Translations under genes and position numbers: made by a program
Shown here: positions 25,301-35,470 of the stretch, one piece after another
Layout of the letters: every line of letters starts with the position of its first letter
How positions within the stretch are numbered: the first letter of the stretch is position 1
NCBI RefSeq assembly: GCF_048128805.1
Contig: NC_135999.1
Location: 22,704,159 to 22,768,158 of the forward strand
DNA: 64,000 bases
Source of the DNA: Centroberyx gerrardi
Taxonomy: Eukaryota > Chordata > Actinopteri > Beryciformes > Berycidae
Reading direction: 5' to 3'
The notes under the pieces: generated by a model
What the model was told of the DNA's origin: nothing
The model's input: the letters and a program-made list of their open reading frames with translations, nothing else
Databases searched by the model: none

Positions 25301-26109
25301 AACACCAATCTGGATTAGCAGGGGGAAAAAAGGGAACAAACCGTCATATTTGGCTATGTCATCATCTGCATCCTCCTTCACCGTCTTGGACACCTGCCAT
25401 CTGTGGAGATCAATATTATTGAACATTTAGCTTCCATAAAACACTATAAACACACACTATGACCAGTGATTCAGTAAGTTCATTCAAGGCATTCGAGACC
25501 ATCCGAGACTCACGCATCCTGGCATGCATCAAAAATTTAGACTGTGTTTTTAGTGTTTCTTGATGGTAAATAAGTCATGCGATACCTGTCCAATGATCCA
25601 TCGTCAAACGTCTCTGCAAAGTAGACCTCTCCGGTGGGAACAGGAGTCTTGTATGTTACCTGGGGAGATTGAAAACAATGGGAGAAAATGCTGAAAATCT
25701 ATGCTGAGAGAATGTGTTTGATAGTAAGGCTTGATATTTAGTCAAATACTAATAATTAATTTAGATGCAATATATCTTTTTTTTATCCCACTTATGGCCT
25801 CCACCTGACCCGTAACCCATTCCTGACCTGGAAGGAAACATTGGCATCGGCTCCGTCCTTGCCAGCCTCTCCTTCTCCATTCTCTGTGCCCCTGCCCTCC
25901 ATTTCGACAGAGTCCTCTTCCTCCTCCACCATCGCCTCCTCCTCCTCTTCTTCCTCCATCATAGCCTTAATCTCCTCCTCGTCCAGGCCCATATCAGTGT
26001 CGGCATCTGAGACGTCTGCCTCCGAGTGTTCCTCCTGGGCTGCTGCTGCTGCCACAGCCAGGGAGGACAGGAGCAGCACGCACCACATCCAGCCCCTACC
26101 CAACTTCAT
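16333..26109 (-). CDS. clgn: Calmegin, ER lectin chaperone (complete, 14 coding exons, 672 aa)
   Basis: Calmegin is a calnexin-family type I ER chaperone that binds monoglucosylated glycoproteins with calcium; in mammals it serves sperm protein folding (family knowledge). Minus-strand exons: 25828-26109, 25586-25659, 25342-25400, 24990-25131, 24723-24804, 23780-23972, 23288-23477, 22573-22686, 22261-22417, 19746-19961, 18733-18849, 18437-18593, 18116-18276 and 16333-16407; every phase joins. Order: signal peptide, acidic stretch, lectin domain ([28 protein letters not shown]), P-domain arm with four KPEDWDE-type and four GxWxPPxIxNPxY-type repeats, second lectin half ([18 protein letters not shown]), one membrane segment ([20 protein letters not shown]), acidic cytosolic tail. 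The last exon ends in RKRRVRKD, exactly the human calmegin ER-retention end and unlike calnexin's RNRKPRRE; with the scoc neighbour this decides calmegin. The signal-peptide ATG immediately follows a splice acceptor, so the 5' UTR is in an upstream exon. Poly-Glu tracts are longer than in mammals. Confidence 0.95.
16681..16752 (-). pseudogene. tRNA-like sequence (tRNA pseudogene or SINE head) in clgn intron 13
   Basis: On the minus strand a 72-base stretch has an A-box-like TAGCTCATTTGG, a B-box-like GGTCTAATCCC and a well-paired T arm. The acceptor ends do not pair and the anticodon stem is broken. It is therefore not a functional tRNA, but a decayed copy or the 5' part of a SINE. Confidence 0.55.
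20285..20440 (+). mobile_element. tRNA-derived SINE nested in the hAT element
   Basis: The segment begins with a tRNA-like head (GGATGGACTAGTGGTTAAAG, then GACCATCCTTAAACCAG) that I recognise as the common fish pattern 'tggactagtggttagagagaccgtcctt'. The tail and exact ends are unclear. Confidence 0.5.
20440..20892 (-). CDS. BED-type zinc-finger ORF of the hAT element
   Basis: The most likely start is the internal Met before [12 protein letters not shown]. The product holds a single BED-like finger (Cys-Thr-Leu-Cys ... His-Gly-Lys-Ser-Glu-Lys-His) and then a Ser/Gln-rich stretch. BED fingers bind DNA, in transposases usually the transposon ends. No downstream transposase domain is present. 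The frame runs into the nested SINE, so the C-terminus is probably not original. Expression is unknown. Confidence 0.5.
   Translation of the reverse strand: MQTVQPGQNLSEHTQLVSRDVVCGLTLLSSKMGKCKFNEIWLENSQFSAWLKPVENTFEARCTLCKKTLKLGTLGIKALESHGKSEKHKAAVKSQQQTPAITQYSGFTSGASKSRCNSWNSGKQPPDSVWIYANIKSRGALDYTRIYNIL
21680..21745 (+). mobile_element. LINE 3' tail fragment in clgn intron 9
   Basis: The sequence CCCAATTTCCCCACAGTGAT followed by AAATAAAGTTTCATCTTATC resembles the 3' ends of fish CR1-group LINEs, which end in a short tandem motif after 'AATAAAGT'. No coding part is visible. Confidence 0.45.
22990..23197. mobile_element. Tc1/mariner-type MITE in clgn intron 7
   Basis: A 208-bp element is bounded by TA on both sides. 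Its inverted ends start CAGTGCTGTGCAAAAGTCTT (left) and CAGTACTGTGCAATAGTCTT (right, read inward), 26 bases with three mismatches. The 'gtgcaaaagtcttaggcac' end is a familiar Tc1-like terminus in fish. It has no coding capacity. Confidence 0.8.
23640..23753 (+). mobile_element. SINE tail fragment in clgn intron 6
   Basis: The end GTAAAGCTTTTTGGATGAAA resembles the widespread fish SINE tail 'gtaaagcgctttggataaaagcg'. It is diverged and the left end is uncertain. Confidence 0.35.
24095..24217 (+). mobile_element. tRNA-derived SINE in clgn intron 5
   Basis: A T-arm-like GGTTAGGGATTCTAATTCCC is followed by the conserved fish SINE tail GTAAAGTGCTTTGGATAAAA and GCGCCCACCAAATGG. It lies directly upstream of an L2 LINE 3' fragment. 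Confidence 0.55.
24300..24718 (+). mobile_element. L2-type LINE 3' fragment in clgn intron 5
   Basis: A frame at 24286-24483 ends [20 protein letters not shown] followed by [17 protein letters not shown], the usual C-terminus of fish L2 reverse transcriptase polyproteins. It is followed by a 3' region ending in AAATAAAATG and a TTATTATTA repeat, the L2-type tail. The 5' part is missing. The fragment abuts clgn exon 5. Confidence 0.7.
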
Positions 26110-28560
26110 CTGTAGAGGGGGAGAAGAGAGTGGTAAAAAAAAAATAGAATGGGGAGGGGGGTGGTGGCAATAGGCAGGGGGGGAAGGGCAGATGGAGGCA
26201 GGAAGGTGAGAGGAGCGTAAGATAAGGGGGTCAGGGATGAGGATGGTGTGAGCAGGGGGGGAGGGTGTGGTACGGGAGGATGAGGGGAGGGGGATGGAAA
26301 GAGGAGGCAGGTGTGAGTGAGACACAGGTTATTTATAGAGAGAGCGAGGGGGATGAGAACGGCAACGATATAAATAGAAAACGCACAAGTGAGTAAAAGG
26401 ATGAGAGTGAAGGTTAGAGAAACAATAGATGAGATGGAGGTCAGATTTGTACACAGACCGTCCTTCTTGAATTGGGGCTTGGGTCTACACATCCTATTCT
26501 TACATATCCCACCGTTACCTTAAAACAAATTAACCTCTGTCGCTTCCTCTGGTAATGGATTCCCACATCGAGACATTAACACAGACCTATATGACTCCCT
26601 TCCGAGTAGATGGCAGAAACCTCAGTGCTTTCAGATGTATAAAACTAAAGGAAACGTATAAAACTAAAGGAAGCTAGTTATATGCTGCAGCGTAATCTGC
26701 AGCATATAACTAGCTTCCTTTAGTTTTATACGTTTCCATTCCTTCTCACTACACATCCACACAGATCCTAATTTCTGATCTTTAATGCATAGGATTGACT
26801 ACTGGCATAAGATTGTGTGTGTGTTTGTTGTGTGTGTGAGTGCATACTGATATGCTTTTAAATCCATGGAAGATAATGGCCTGAATAAAGGTAGGCCCAC
26901 ACTTCACAGAGGACTGTGACACACAAGGAGCATTTCAATGACCTCCTATTGATCAGGCCACGCCTGGCCACTATTGTTCACAGAGCAGCTGGAAATGAGA
27001 AACCAGGAATGCCGAGAGCACAGCAGGATGTTTTTTCAAGAAGTCTTAATCAACTTTAATGGCAAGCTCTCCCCATACAGGCGCTATTATATATTTTAAC
27101 ATTACCAATGCAGGAGGATCAAAAGGATGCTCGATCAACATAGGAGGGAGATGATGAAATGGGTTGTAGCAATGAGGGGCGAGTTATCCTGAACGGCCTC
27201 AAGATGTCGCTGTCGTTCAATTGTATTTACTTGCATCTTGGTTCTGAATGCGAGCAACGCAAAACATGCCCACATGACAGACAAAAAACATCAGACAGAG
27301 GCTGCCTGAGTGGAGTGAGAGCTTGGTGTTTACAAACTCCTGAAATCAGATTCAGCAAATTACTCTGGGAGTTTAAATTGAACAGTCGACTCTTTACATC
27401 TGTCAGAGAATTGTTTGATGGGTGAGTGTTTTCCTGGTTGATAACATCATATCCCACAGCCTCTCTTTGGGTACCATGTTTTCCATGGTACATCCACAGA
27501 GCATGCCAGGGAAACTGACCTGAGGATGTATTAGACTGGTATAGAGGGGATGCAGCATGACAAGGTCAATTCATCCATTTAAAAGGTAAATTAGTGCAAA
27601 ATCATTATTGCTTGCAACAATATTCTGTTTTTTTTTAAATTTGTGTGAAGTAGCTTTAGGCTATTCCCTCATACCGGGCTAGAGGCGAGTGGAGTTGACA
27701 TCTCACTTGATGTTTTCCCAATTATGATTCCAGAAGGTCTAACTGTGGCAGACTAGCTGTCACCAAAGTCTAGCCAAATATCTCCAGATAGTTGCATCCT
27801 GGCAAGGACTACTGTTCTCAACTAGGACATTCTTTATGACAGGCTAAGAATTACCAACCCAATGTAGGAGAAGGAGCTGATTTTATTTGCTTAATCTATG
27901 TGTGACAAAACCTGAACAGCAAATCACCAATTACTGCAACTAAATTAGCTAGCTATTCTGTCTTAATGTCAGCTAACATGAGCCTATTCGTGTTCCTGTC
28001 AAGCTTCACTGGTCTTGGGGTGCTCTTCCAACAGTACAGGCTACAGCCAGGCCATTTTGGCCAGACTGTACTACGGGTCACGTCCCCTACCGGCCTCTAG
28101 GACAACTGGCGCGTCAGCAAGCAACACTTTCACTAATATCACCATGATGAGATGCCCAACATTCAAAACATCTGCTGGAATCACCCGGCCACCAAGAAAA
28201 GGCCATGGGACAGGACTGTGGAGCTAACATGGCTGCCACCAAACCCTGCAACGTCCAAACTCTTTGGATCAATGGCTCGGACTACAGCACCTGCTCCGCT
28301 AGCTAGCTGGACGGCGCGCCAATCACAAATAGCCAACGTTAGCATAATATAAGCTTAGCAATAAACTAATGGGCTTACAAAGTAGTATCAACGAGACCAA
28401 AAATAAAACATTGTCTGACATAAGTTAAATAACACAACCAATAAAACGCATCTTAAAGGGCAGTGAATAAGTAAAAATGTTTTTATAGACTGCAAAAACA
28501 TTAGGCAGAAAATGAATGGATGGTAAATGTTAGCTTGCTAACTAGCGGTTATCTATGCTA
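26110..28560. other. Region upstream of the clgn signal-peptide exon (probable 5' intron)
   Basis: The clgn start codon is directly preceded by a pyrimidine tract and CAG (minus strand), so this stretch is probably a 5' intron. I recognise only the 26,650 hairpin in it. Open frames here have no family resemblance. Confidence 0.5.
26650..26737. repeat. Perfect hairpin: 41-bp arms, 6-base loop, in the clgn 5' intron
   Basis: Bases 26650-26690 are the exact reverse complement of 26697-26737, with loop CGTAAT. The left arm begins GGAAACGTATAAAACTAAAG. Just upstream, TATAAAACTAAAGGAAACG repeats part of the arm directly. It has no transposon ends that I can name. Confidence 0.9.
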
Positions 28561-29463
28561 ACATGATGTCGTACAGTTGTCAGGGAAGGATGGAGAATGA
28601 ATGAGCGCACACAAACAAACCTTGCGCGTTCTGTTGTTGCAGAAAAATGCTCGATATATGCTTCTCCGCTTCGGCAATATTTTAAATGCACTACCTTCGG
28701 CGTTTGACCCACTTAAAGTATCGGGATACCGAGGCCTGCCGTGTACGCTTGGAAAGGAGACAGCTCGCGGCAGAGGGGGACCGACGATGACAGCGGGGTA
28801 ACGGCAGTGTGGTTGCTGAGAGAGCGATTCAGTGGAACTGGGCATGCGTAGACGCAGAGCGCGAATGCTGCCTTCCCGTGCTGTCAAAATTCTAACAATT
28901 AGCAGTTGAGAGGACATGACATGAACGACCTAGCAAAGTGGTAAATACGAAAGGAAATGGGAAATCGGCTTGATTTACATAAATGCAATAACAGCCACCA
29001 AAAATGTCATTTGTTACAGGGTCCATTTTGTAATTATTTCCGACCAAAATCACTGGAATGAGATACAAGACGTATTTACGAATTTATTGTAAAACAAGAT
29101 TACGGGGAGAATATGAAGGCATCAGAATGCCGCTGTGTAACCACATTTCAAAATAAAAGCTTCTTTTTCGTAAACTGGATTCAAGAGGTATTATACTTAT
29201 ACTCAAAAATGCTGTACGCCCACAGTAAGAAGTTCTAGTTTATAATAAATACACAAACATATGTTATCATCACAATTTCCCCAAGTATTGTAAGCGATAC
29301 GTATGGGGAAAAAAATGTACAACATATTTTACTGTGGAATATGTTATGTTCTTCCGGGGCGGAGTTCACAAAACATTAATGGTGGCCACATGCTTGTGGT
29401 ATAGTTGCGGTATAGTTGTGAATTAAATAATTTATATATCACGTAAAACATACAATTTACAGA
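28560..29463. promoter_or_regulatory. Likely divergent promoter region of clgn (left) and exosc9 (right)
   Basis: From about 28,600 to 28,900 the sequence is CpG-richer than its surroundings. It probably holds the untranslated first exon of clgn on the minus strand; a candidate donor GAAG|GTAGTG lies near 28,694. The exosc9 start codon is at 29464, with GC-rich CTTCCGGGGCGGAG about 110 bases upstream (near 29,352), containing an ETS-like CTTCCGG. I infer this from position and composition only; no TATA box is evident. Confidence 0.35.
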
Positions 29464-32400
29464 ATGAGGGATACGCCGTTGTCTAACTGTGAGCGGGATT
29501 TCTTGCTTAAAGCTATCGAAGAGAAAAAGGTATAGTTGCTGAACATGGACGTTGTGTCTAGTTTTGTCTATTGACTTGTTTTACTCTGCTAATTTGCTAG
29601 GGACTCTGCTTCCTAACAGCAACACTGACATGATGTTGTCGGTGTTCTTATATTCACAGAAGCAAAAAACAGTATATTGGACGGTTTAGTCTACATTTGT
29701 ATAATAAACCCAGAATGAAGAATCTGTCTCTGTAATTAAGATGAACTCTAATTGCTGTACAATGAATGGAAGACTGACTTTGGGGACAATGTGACAGCAC
29801 CCTTGTTTTTATCTGGTTGTTACAACTCAAACCCACATTACAGTCAATGAAGTTAGCCTCCAATATATTGTAAATGGCAAAGCTTCAGAGACGTTTACTT
29901 GAGACTTAAGTTCATGGATTCTGGCTTTTGGGGAGAATTTGTTTATCTCCAAGATCTCATAGAGAAAGAAAATTCTGTTTTAATGGGGAGTTTTCCATTT
30001 ACACTCACCTCTACTTTCCCTACAGCGTCTGGATGGACGGCAGACCTACGACTACAGAAACATAAAGATCACGTTTGGTACTGACTATGGATGCTGCTTT
30101 GTGGATCTGGGGAAGACCAGGTGAACTTCTGAGCCAGATTTTTTTAAACCCTTTGGATTTTATCCCTGGAAACCTTGAAGGGATGAAACAGCTTCTGAAA
30201 CGAGGCATTTTGATGCTGTGCAGAATCTGTGGGCTAGTCTGTAAATACACATTGCACATCAGAGAAAATGTTTCATTAGGTTTGAACTGAGCACATCCTT
30301 TGCCAGTGGTTCTCAATGTGGGGTCCGGGGACCACCAGGGGTCCCTGAGGGGGTTCCAGGGGGTCCCCAGCAAATTGCTGAATAGTTAAACTTCACCATT
30401 ATTTCATTTTATTTCAAGTTAACAATTAGAGAATGTAGAAGAGTTATTATTTTGATCTTAGTTTCACTGTTATCTCTCTACCTACAATACAGATAGTCAT
30501 GGAATTCATATGCAATTCATTCATGGACAAAATCATGTCTAACAATAAAAAATATTCTCAGATTTGGGTCTGAGAGACAAAATCTCATCAAATGGGGGTC
30601 CGTGGCCCTAATATGTATTACATTTGGGGTCCTTGATATGACCCTTGATATGATATCACTGTCGTATGCAATAGCATCAAATTGTGGCATAAATGATATC
30701 TTTTTTCGTCAGTACTGTGCTATTGTCATGTTAAGATGGTGGAATATCAGTCTGTTCCTCTGTCCAGGGTCATGGCCCAGGTGTCCTGTGAGCTGGTGGC
30801 CCCCAAAGAGAACCGGCCAAATGAAGGAATCATGTTCTTCAACATAGAGCTGTCTCCCATGGCCTCACCAGCATTTGAACTGGGCAGGTGGGAAAAAACC
30901 GAATAAGACTATCCTGTGTTTTCGGCTTATTTACTGCTGCTTACACATCATACTGATTATGTCTTGTGTTTCACCATGTCAGACTCATGTAAGTCTGGTA
31001 TGGTTAAGCAATGAGTGTCTCTTTTCTGTCATTTCTTCTTATCTTAATCTCTTGAAGGTGAATACTGTTTACAACCTACTGCACATAATAGACCATTTGT
31101 TTCTGTGATGGAGTTCAGCCACATACAGGATATTTCAACACAAGCTTATAAACAAGACTAGGCCTGGCATGTTTAGTTTGTTGTCTGTTGGGCAGGGAAA
31201 GCAGTGTGTAATGCGGCTGTGGGTTGTCTTTCTCTACAGGCAGTCTGAGTTATTAGTGAAGCTAAACAGACAGCTGGAGAGATGCTTGAGGAACTCCAAG
31301 TGCATTGATACAGAGTCGCTGTGTGTGGCGTCTGGAGAAAAGGTAAAACACACACACTTCAAAAGAGAGACAGAAAGAGAAAGGAAGCGTATCAACTTAT
31401 CCTGCCAGTCATAATGTTGATGATGTAGCTGTGTGTTTGTGTGTGTGCAGGTATGGCAGGTCAGAGTGGATGTTCACACGTTGAATCATGATGGAAACCT
31501 GATGGATGCAGCCAGTATAGCCGCTATCACCGCTCTGTGCCACTTCAGACGGCCTGACGTCGGTATCCAAGGAGACGAAGTCACTGTGGTGAGTCGGCAG
31601 CAGCCGCAACAGGCAGCGTTTCTGTTTCACTCAGTCTACTAGGAAATGCATCAAAGTACAAAACTGCTTTGTCATTTGAATTTTGTGACTTTAGATTTGA
31701 AGTCCTTAAAGCTGATATAAGCTGATGTAATTTTCATGGTTCGCTACAGATGACCACTGGCTAATTCATGAACACTGTTTTATTTGAATGGAAATGTTTT
31801 TCACATGTTTTTTAATGGTCAAGACTGAAGCGATGACCTCACAGTTATCATCTGTGTTGCACCACAGATTTGTAGCTTGTGCCAAAACAATTAATTTTAT
31901 AACACACATGTTTATGTAACACTTTGCCCCGGTTGTAACGGCGTATTTGCTCCTGTGCTCCCTCAGTACAGTCCAGAGGAGAGAGACCCTATTCCTCTGA
32001 GTATCTACCACATGCCTATCTGTGTCAGCTTCTCCTTCTTCCAACAGGGGTAAGGCCAATCTAAATCCTTTGGTGATAAGCAGTCATAGACCTTTTTCAC
32101 AGCAGCCATTTTGACGTGTCATAGCAGGGTAAACACAGGTGTAACTAATAACATTAATGATGGTTCCATTCCATTTAGGTGTTCCAGTGCCAGGGCCCTG
32201 GTATTGTGCATACTGGCTCTTTGGAATGGCACTGGAACACCTAAATGGAATGGAACCATCATTAATGTTATTAGTTACACCTGTGTTTACCCTGCTATGA
32301 CACGTCAAAATGGCTGCTGTGAAAAAGGTCTATTGCTTTGGTGTTTTGTACTCAGTGTAGGCACTGGCCCAACATACTGTAACAGTAAAGACACTCGGTG

Positions 32401-35400
32401 TAGACTGCTGCTGCTTCTATTTCTTCTACCTTTTTACATTTATTCCAAACAAACCGCCGCTGTTGCTTCCGTTAACATAAAACGCATCACTTGCTGTGCA
32501 GCAGAGGATTTTTTCCGGGAAAGAAGGATCCTCTCATAGGTGTTTAGAACAGCAAATGTAAAAGCTGGTATGAGCTGGCTATAGGACTGACTATTCTATT
32601 CACTGTTATGGTATCAGTCGGCGATAGAGAGTAGAAAAAATTGACATTTATTTATATGAAGAAGTTGGAAGCTTATTATTTGAATGTCACTAATGCAGAG
32701 ACAAATTAAAAATGTAGATAATAATACAATACATGCTGTGACATGGTACAGCAGAATCTCACATATGATGGAAAGGGACAGTGCAAGACATAGATGTTAG
32801 AGTTAGACTATACATACATTCACTGTTCAGTCACTATAAACGAGCCTCCTTTTTGTTCTCTACTCTGCTTCTCCTCCCTCTCATACCGCTCTTTTCCTTC
32901 TCCTTTCACTTCATTCTCTCCCTTCTTTTCTTTTCTCCCTCTGAGCTCTCCTCCTCTCCTCTCTGCCCCTCTAATATTTATTTCCATCTGCTCTCCCCTC
33001 TCGTCCTTTTTGTCGTATTCATTTTATTGGTTTATTCGAAAGCGACAAGCACAGATAAGATTGACTCCATATCAGTGGCAGCATCTGATGAACTGACAGT
33101 TCATATGTGTAGGCGACGCTGACTTCCCGCAGCAGTCTCCCTCCTCATATCCTGTCTTCTCGCTCTGCAGAACTTATCTGCTGGTGGATCCGTGTGAGCG
33201 GGAGGAGCGCGTGATGGACGGCTTGCTGATGATCGCCATGAACAAACACAGGGAAATCTGCTCCATCCAGTCCAGCGGGGGCATCATGCTGCTAAAAGAA
33301 CAGGTGAACTGACACTGACCGGTGTTACTGCCGTCCATGAGAGTTAAAACACGTATTCTCGAGGGGAAAAAGGGAGAGGAAGTCGTTTTTGACTGATGAA
33401 ATGTTTATCTGTGGTGTTGAAGGTTCTCAGATGCAGTAAGATTGCCAGTGTTAAAGTGTCGGAAATCACAGATCTGATCACCAAAGCCTTGGAGAATGAC
33501 AAGAAAGCCAGGTGGGTCGTTGCGTCACATTGCTATATTTAAGTCTTGAGCTGTGGAAGTGGAGATGTGTACCACTAATGTAAGCCCCAATGTTGTCATT
33601 ATAAGAGATAAAAGGTTTCATTTATTTATAGCAGCAGTAGTGTCTTTTTGCTTTATCATTTATGTTTTTTTTGTTTTTTTTTATGATTGATATTTTATTG
33701 AATTTTCAAACTTTATAACATGTACATACAAATAGACAAATAATAATGAGGGATATAAATGAAAAAGGGGGGGGGGGGTGGCATTCAAAGGGGTTAAAAC
33801 AAAAAAAAAACAATAATAAAATGACGATAAAATAAGTTCTCTCTCGTTCACATCTGAGATCAGTACAGTAATGCAGCATTTTTCATGTCAAAGTTCTGCA
33901 CAGGATACATAGACAAAACATTGTATCATCTCAATACGAATCTAGTGCTAAAATTAGCAAATGCAATGCAGTTCCCCCATATTATCATTTTTCACTGTAA
34001 ATATACATAAGATATTTGCCCCATTTTATATACTGTTCTGTCCTGTCCCTTATTCTGTCATTTATTTGTTTTAACTTTCCAGGAAGGAGGGTGGCAGGTG
34101 TGGCTTTGCAGAGTCGATGCCTCAGGAGCGAATCACAGCACTGAAAATGGATGAGACTCCAGTGGAGATGACGGATGTCACAGAAAGAGCCAATAACATT
34201 GTCCAGAGAGCCGAAGCCCCGCCTCAAACGTATCCTACACTGAGCCTGAACCAGAAGAGCATCGGCAATTATGAACAAGAAATATGTCTTGTCACATATA
34301 GGGAAGGGATATATTGTCACATTTTTGTATTGCCATATTGAATTTCGATATATCGTCCCATCCCTAGTCACATAACAATAACCCAGTGCTCTTTCCACCA
34401 ATTAGCATACAGCAATACAAAGATACACACTATTTGATATAAAACAAAGCAAAAATAGCACCAAGAGACGTGGGACTCTTGCAGTGAGAAGAAACCTTTG
34501 TGGTTACTCGCTCCATCTCTCCACCTGCATGTGAGTCTTGTGTTTTCTCCCTTCCTCGTGTTTTTTGGACCTTAACTGTTCATACCAGGGTGCCGTCCCC
34601 AGTGCTGCCCGCCCCAGGCGTGGGTCAGGTGGGGGAGGGGCTGCAGAACACCTGGGGACTGGAGGAGGAAGACGAAGAAGAAGAAGAAGAGGAGGAGGAG
34701 GAGGAGGAGGATGACGACGATGACGAAGAGGAGGAACAAGTGACAAAGATGGAACAGGGACAACATGGGAAGGAAGAGAGCAGAAGAGGTAATTTATTTT
34801 TATTTTGTTTAAGCTTTACTTATCCAGGTGGTTCCATCTCTTTTTCAAAGCAGACCTGGCAAAGAAAAGAGCCTCAAGACAAACGTAAAAATTGTATTTA
34901 ACCAAATTCACATAAGTAGACCAATATCAAACAGGCTGATGGGCCAAACATATTTAAATCGTACATAGCTTTTCACCCTGCCTCGGTAGAACATGTCTTG
35001 GTTTTAAAAATGAGTGAATTGTTTTTAGGATGAGGGATTCATCTGTGAGTGTAGGTCACATTATATTGATTTTGTTGTGAATGAACTGTCAGATGAAACT
35101 GTGCACATCATTTGGGGATTTGTTTTGCTGTAGCGGGAGATGTGGTTGTGATATCTGACAGCGAGGAGGAGGAAGTGGTCATACTGAATCCAGAAACTCC
35201 AGACACAGTGGCTAAGTAAGTGCCTCGGTTGCCATCAACAATAAAGGATCAATAAAATAAATTAAAATAACATAAGTTAAAGAAATGTTTCATGTAATCA
35301 CAGGATGGTTGTTGGTAACAGAAGAGATATGATGCTCATTTTACACATAGACGCATCAGATAGTTTGTGTTTTTTTAATAGAAATTGTCTTCTTTCTGTC

Positions 35401-35470
35401 TCTCAGAAACGCAGGATCCAGTTCCCACCAAAAGGGGGCAGCAAAATCCAAGAAAAACACAAAAAAATGA
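29464..35470 (+). CDS. exosc9: Exosome complex component RRP45 / EXOSC9 (complete, 12 exons, 439 aa)
   Basis: EXOSC9 is one of the six RNase PH-like ring subunits of the RNA exosome, acting in nuclear and cytoplasmic 3'-to-5' RNA processing; in animals the subunit is structural, not catalytic (family knowledge). Exons: 29464-29529, 30026-30120, 30768-30887, 31240-31342, 31451-31588, 31967-32049, 33171-33303, 33423-33511, 34083-34229, 34589-34788, 35134-35215 and 35407-35470; all introns are GT-AG and phases join. It begins MRDTPLSNCERDFLLKAIEE and carries ERCLRNSKCIDTESLC, AASIAAITALCHFRRPDV and MNKHREICSIQSSGGIMLLK, close to human EXOSC9. The total of 439 residues equals the human protein. 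The C-terminus has a Glu/Asp run (exon 10) and VVVISDSEEEEVVIL (exon 11), resembling a SUMO-interacting motif and matching human IILSDSEEEE. Intron 2 holds a hAT MITE and intron 6 a perfect palindrome. Confidence 0.96.
30304..30661 (-). mobile_element. hAT MITE, copy 1 (inverted), in exosc9 intron 2
   Basis: The left end is CAGTGGTTCTCAATG and the right end ...TATCACTG. The interior is the reverse complement of the copies at 38,547 and 40,091 (shared GGGGTCCTTGATATGA, AATCTCATCAAATGGGGGTC and TAACAATTAGAGAATGTAGA). The 8-base flanks TCCTTTGC and TCGTATGC agree at 6 of 8. It has no coding capacity. Confidence 0.8.
32086..32333. mobile_element. Palindromic foldback element with perfect 107-bp arms, exosc9 intron 6
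   Basis: Bases 32086-32192 and 32227-32333 are exact reverse complements across a 34-base loop (starting GGGCCCTGG). The arms begin ATAGACCTTTTTCACAGCAG. The outermost bases read ATAGACC and GGTCTAT, compatible with a TA target duplication. There is no coding capacity; the frames that cross it are identical on both strands because of the symmetry. The exact family is unknown to me. Confidence 0.85.
33655..34080. other. exosc9 intron 8, low-complexity part
   Basis: This is T-rich and A-rich sequence with a run of about 10 G near 33,770. I recognise no known element. Confidence 0.5.

Noticed and set aside
16333-26109. Calnexin (canx) instead of calmegin
   Set aside because: The P-domain and lectin sequences fit both, but the final exon ends VRKRRVRKD as in calmegin, and the neighbour is scoc as in human.
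25792-26492. Long minus-strand frame of clgn exon 1 extended upstream (MSHSHLPP...)
   Set aside because: It runs through a splice acceptor and low-complexity Pro/Ser sequence. The signal-peptide ATG at 26109 is the natural start.
32084-32539. Frames of 74 and 142 codons sharing the same N-terminus on opposite strands
   Set aside because: The identity is produced by the perfect palindrome, not by a gene duplication.
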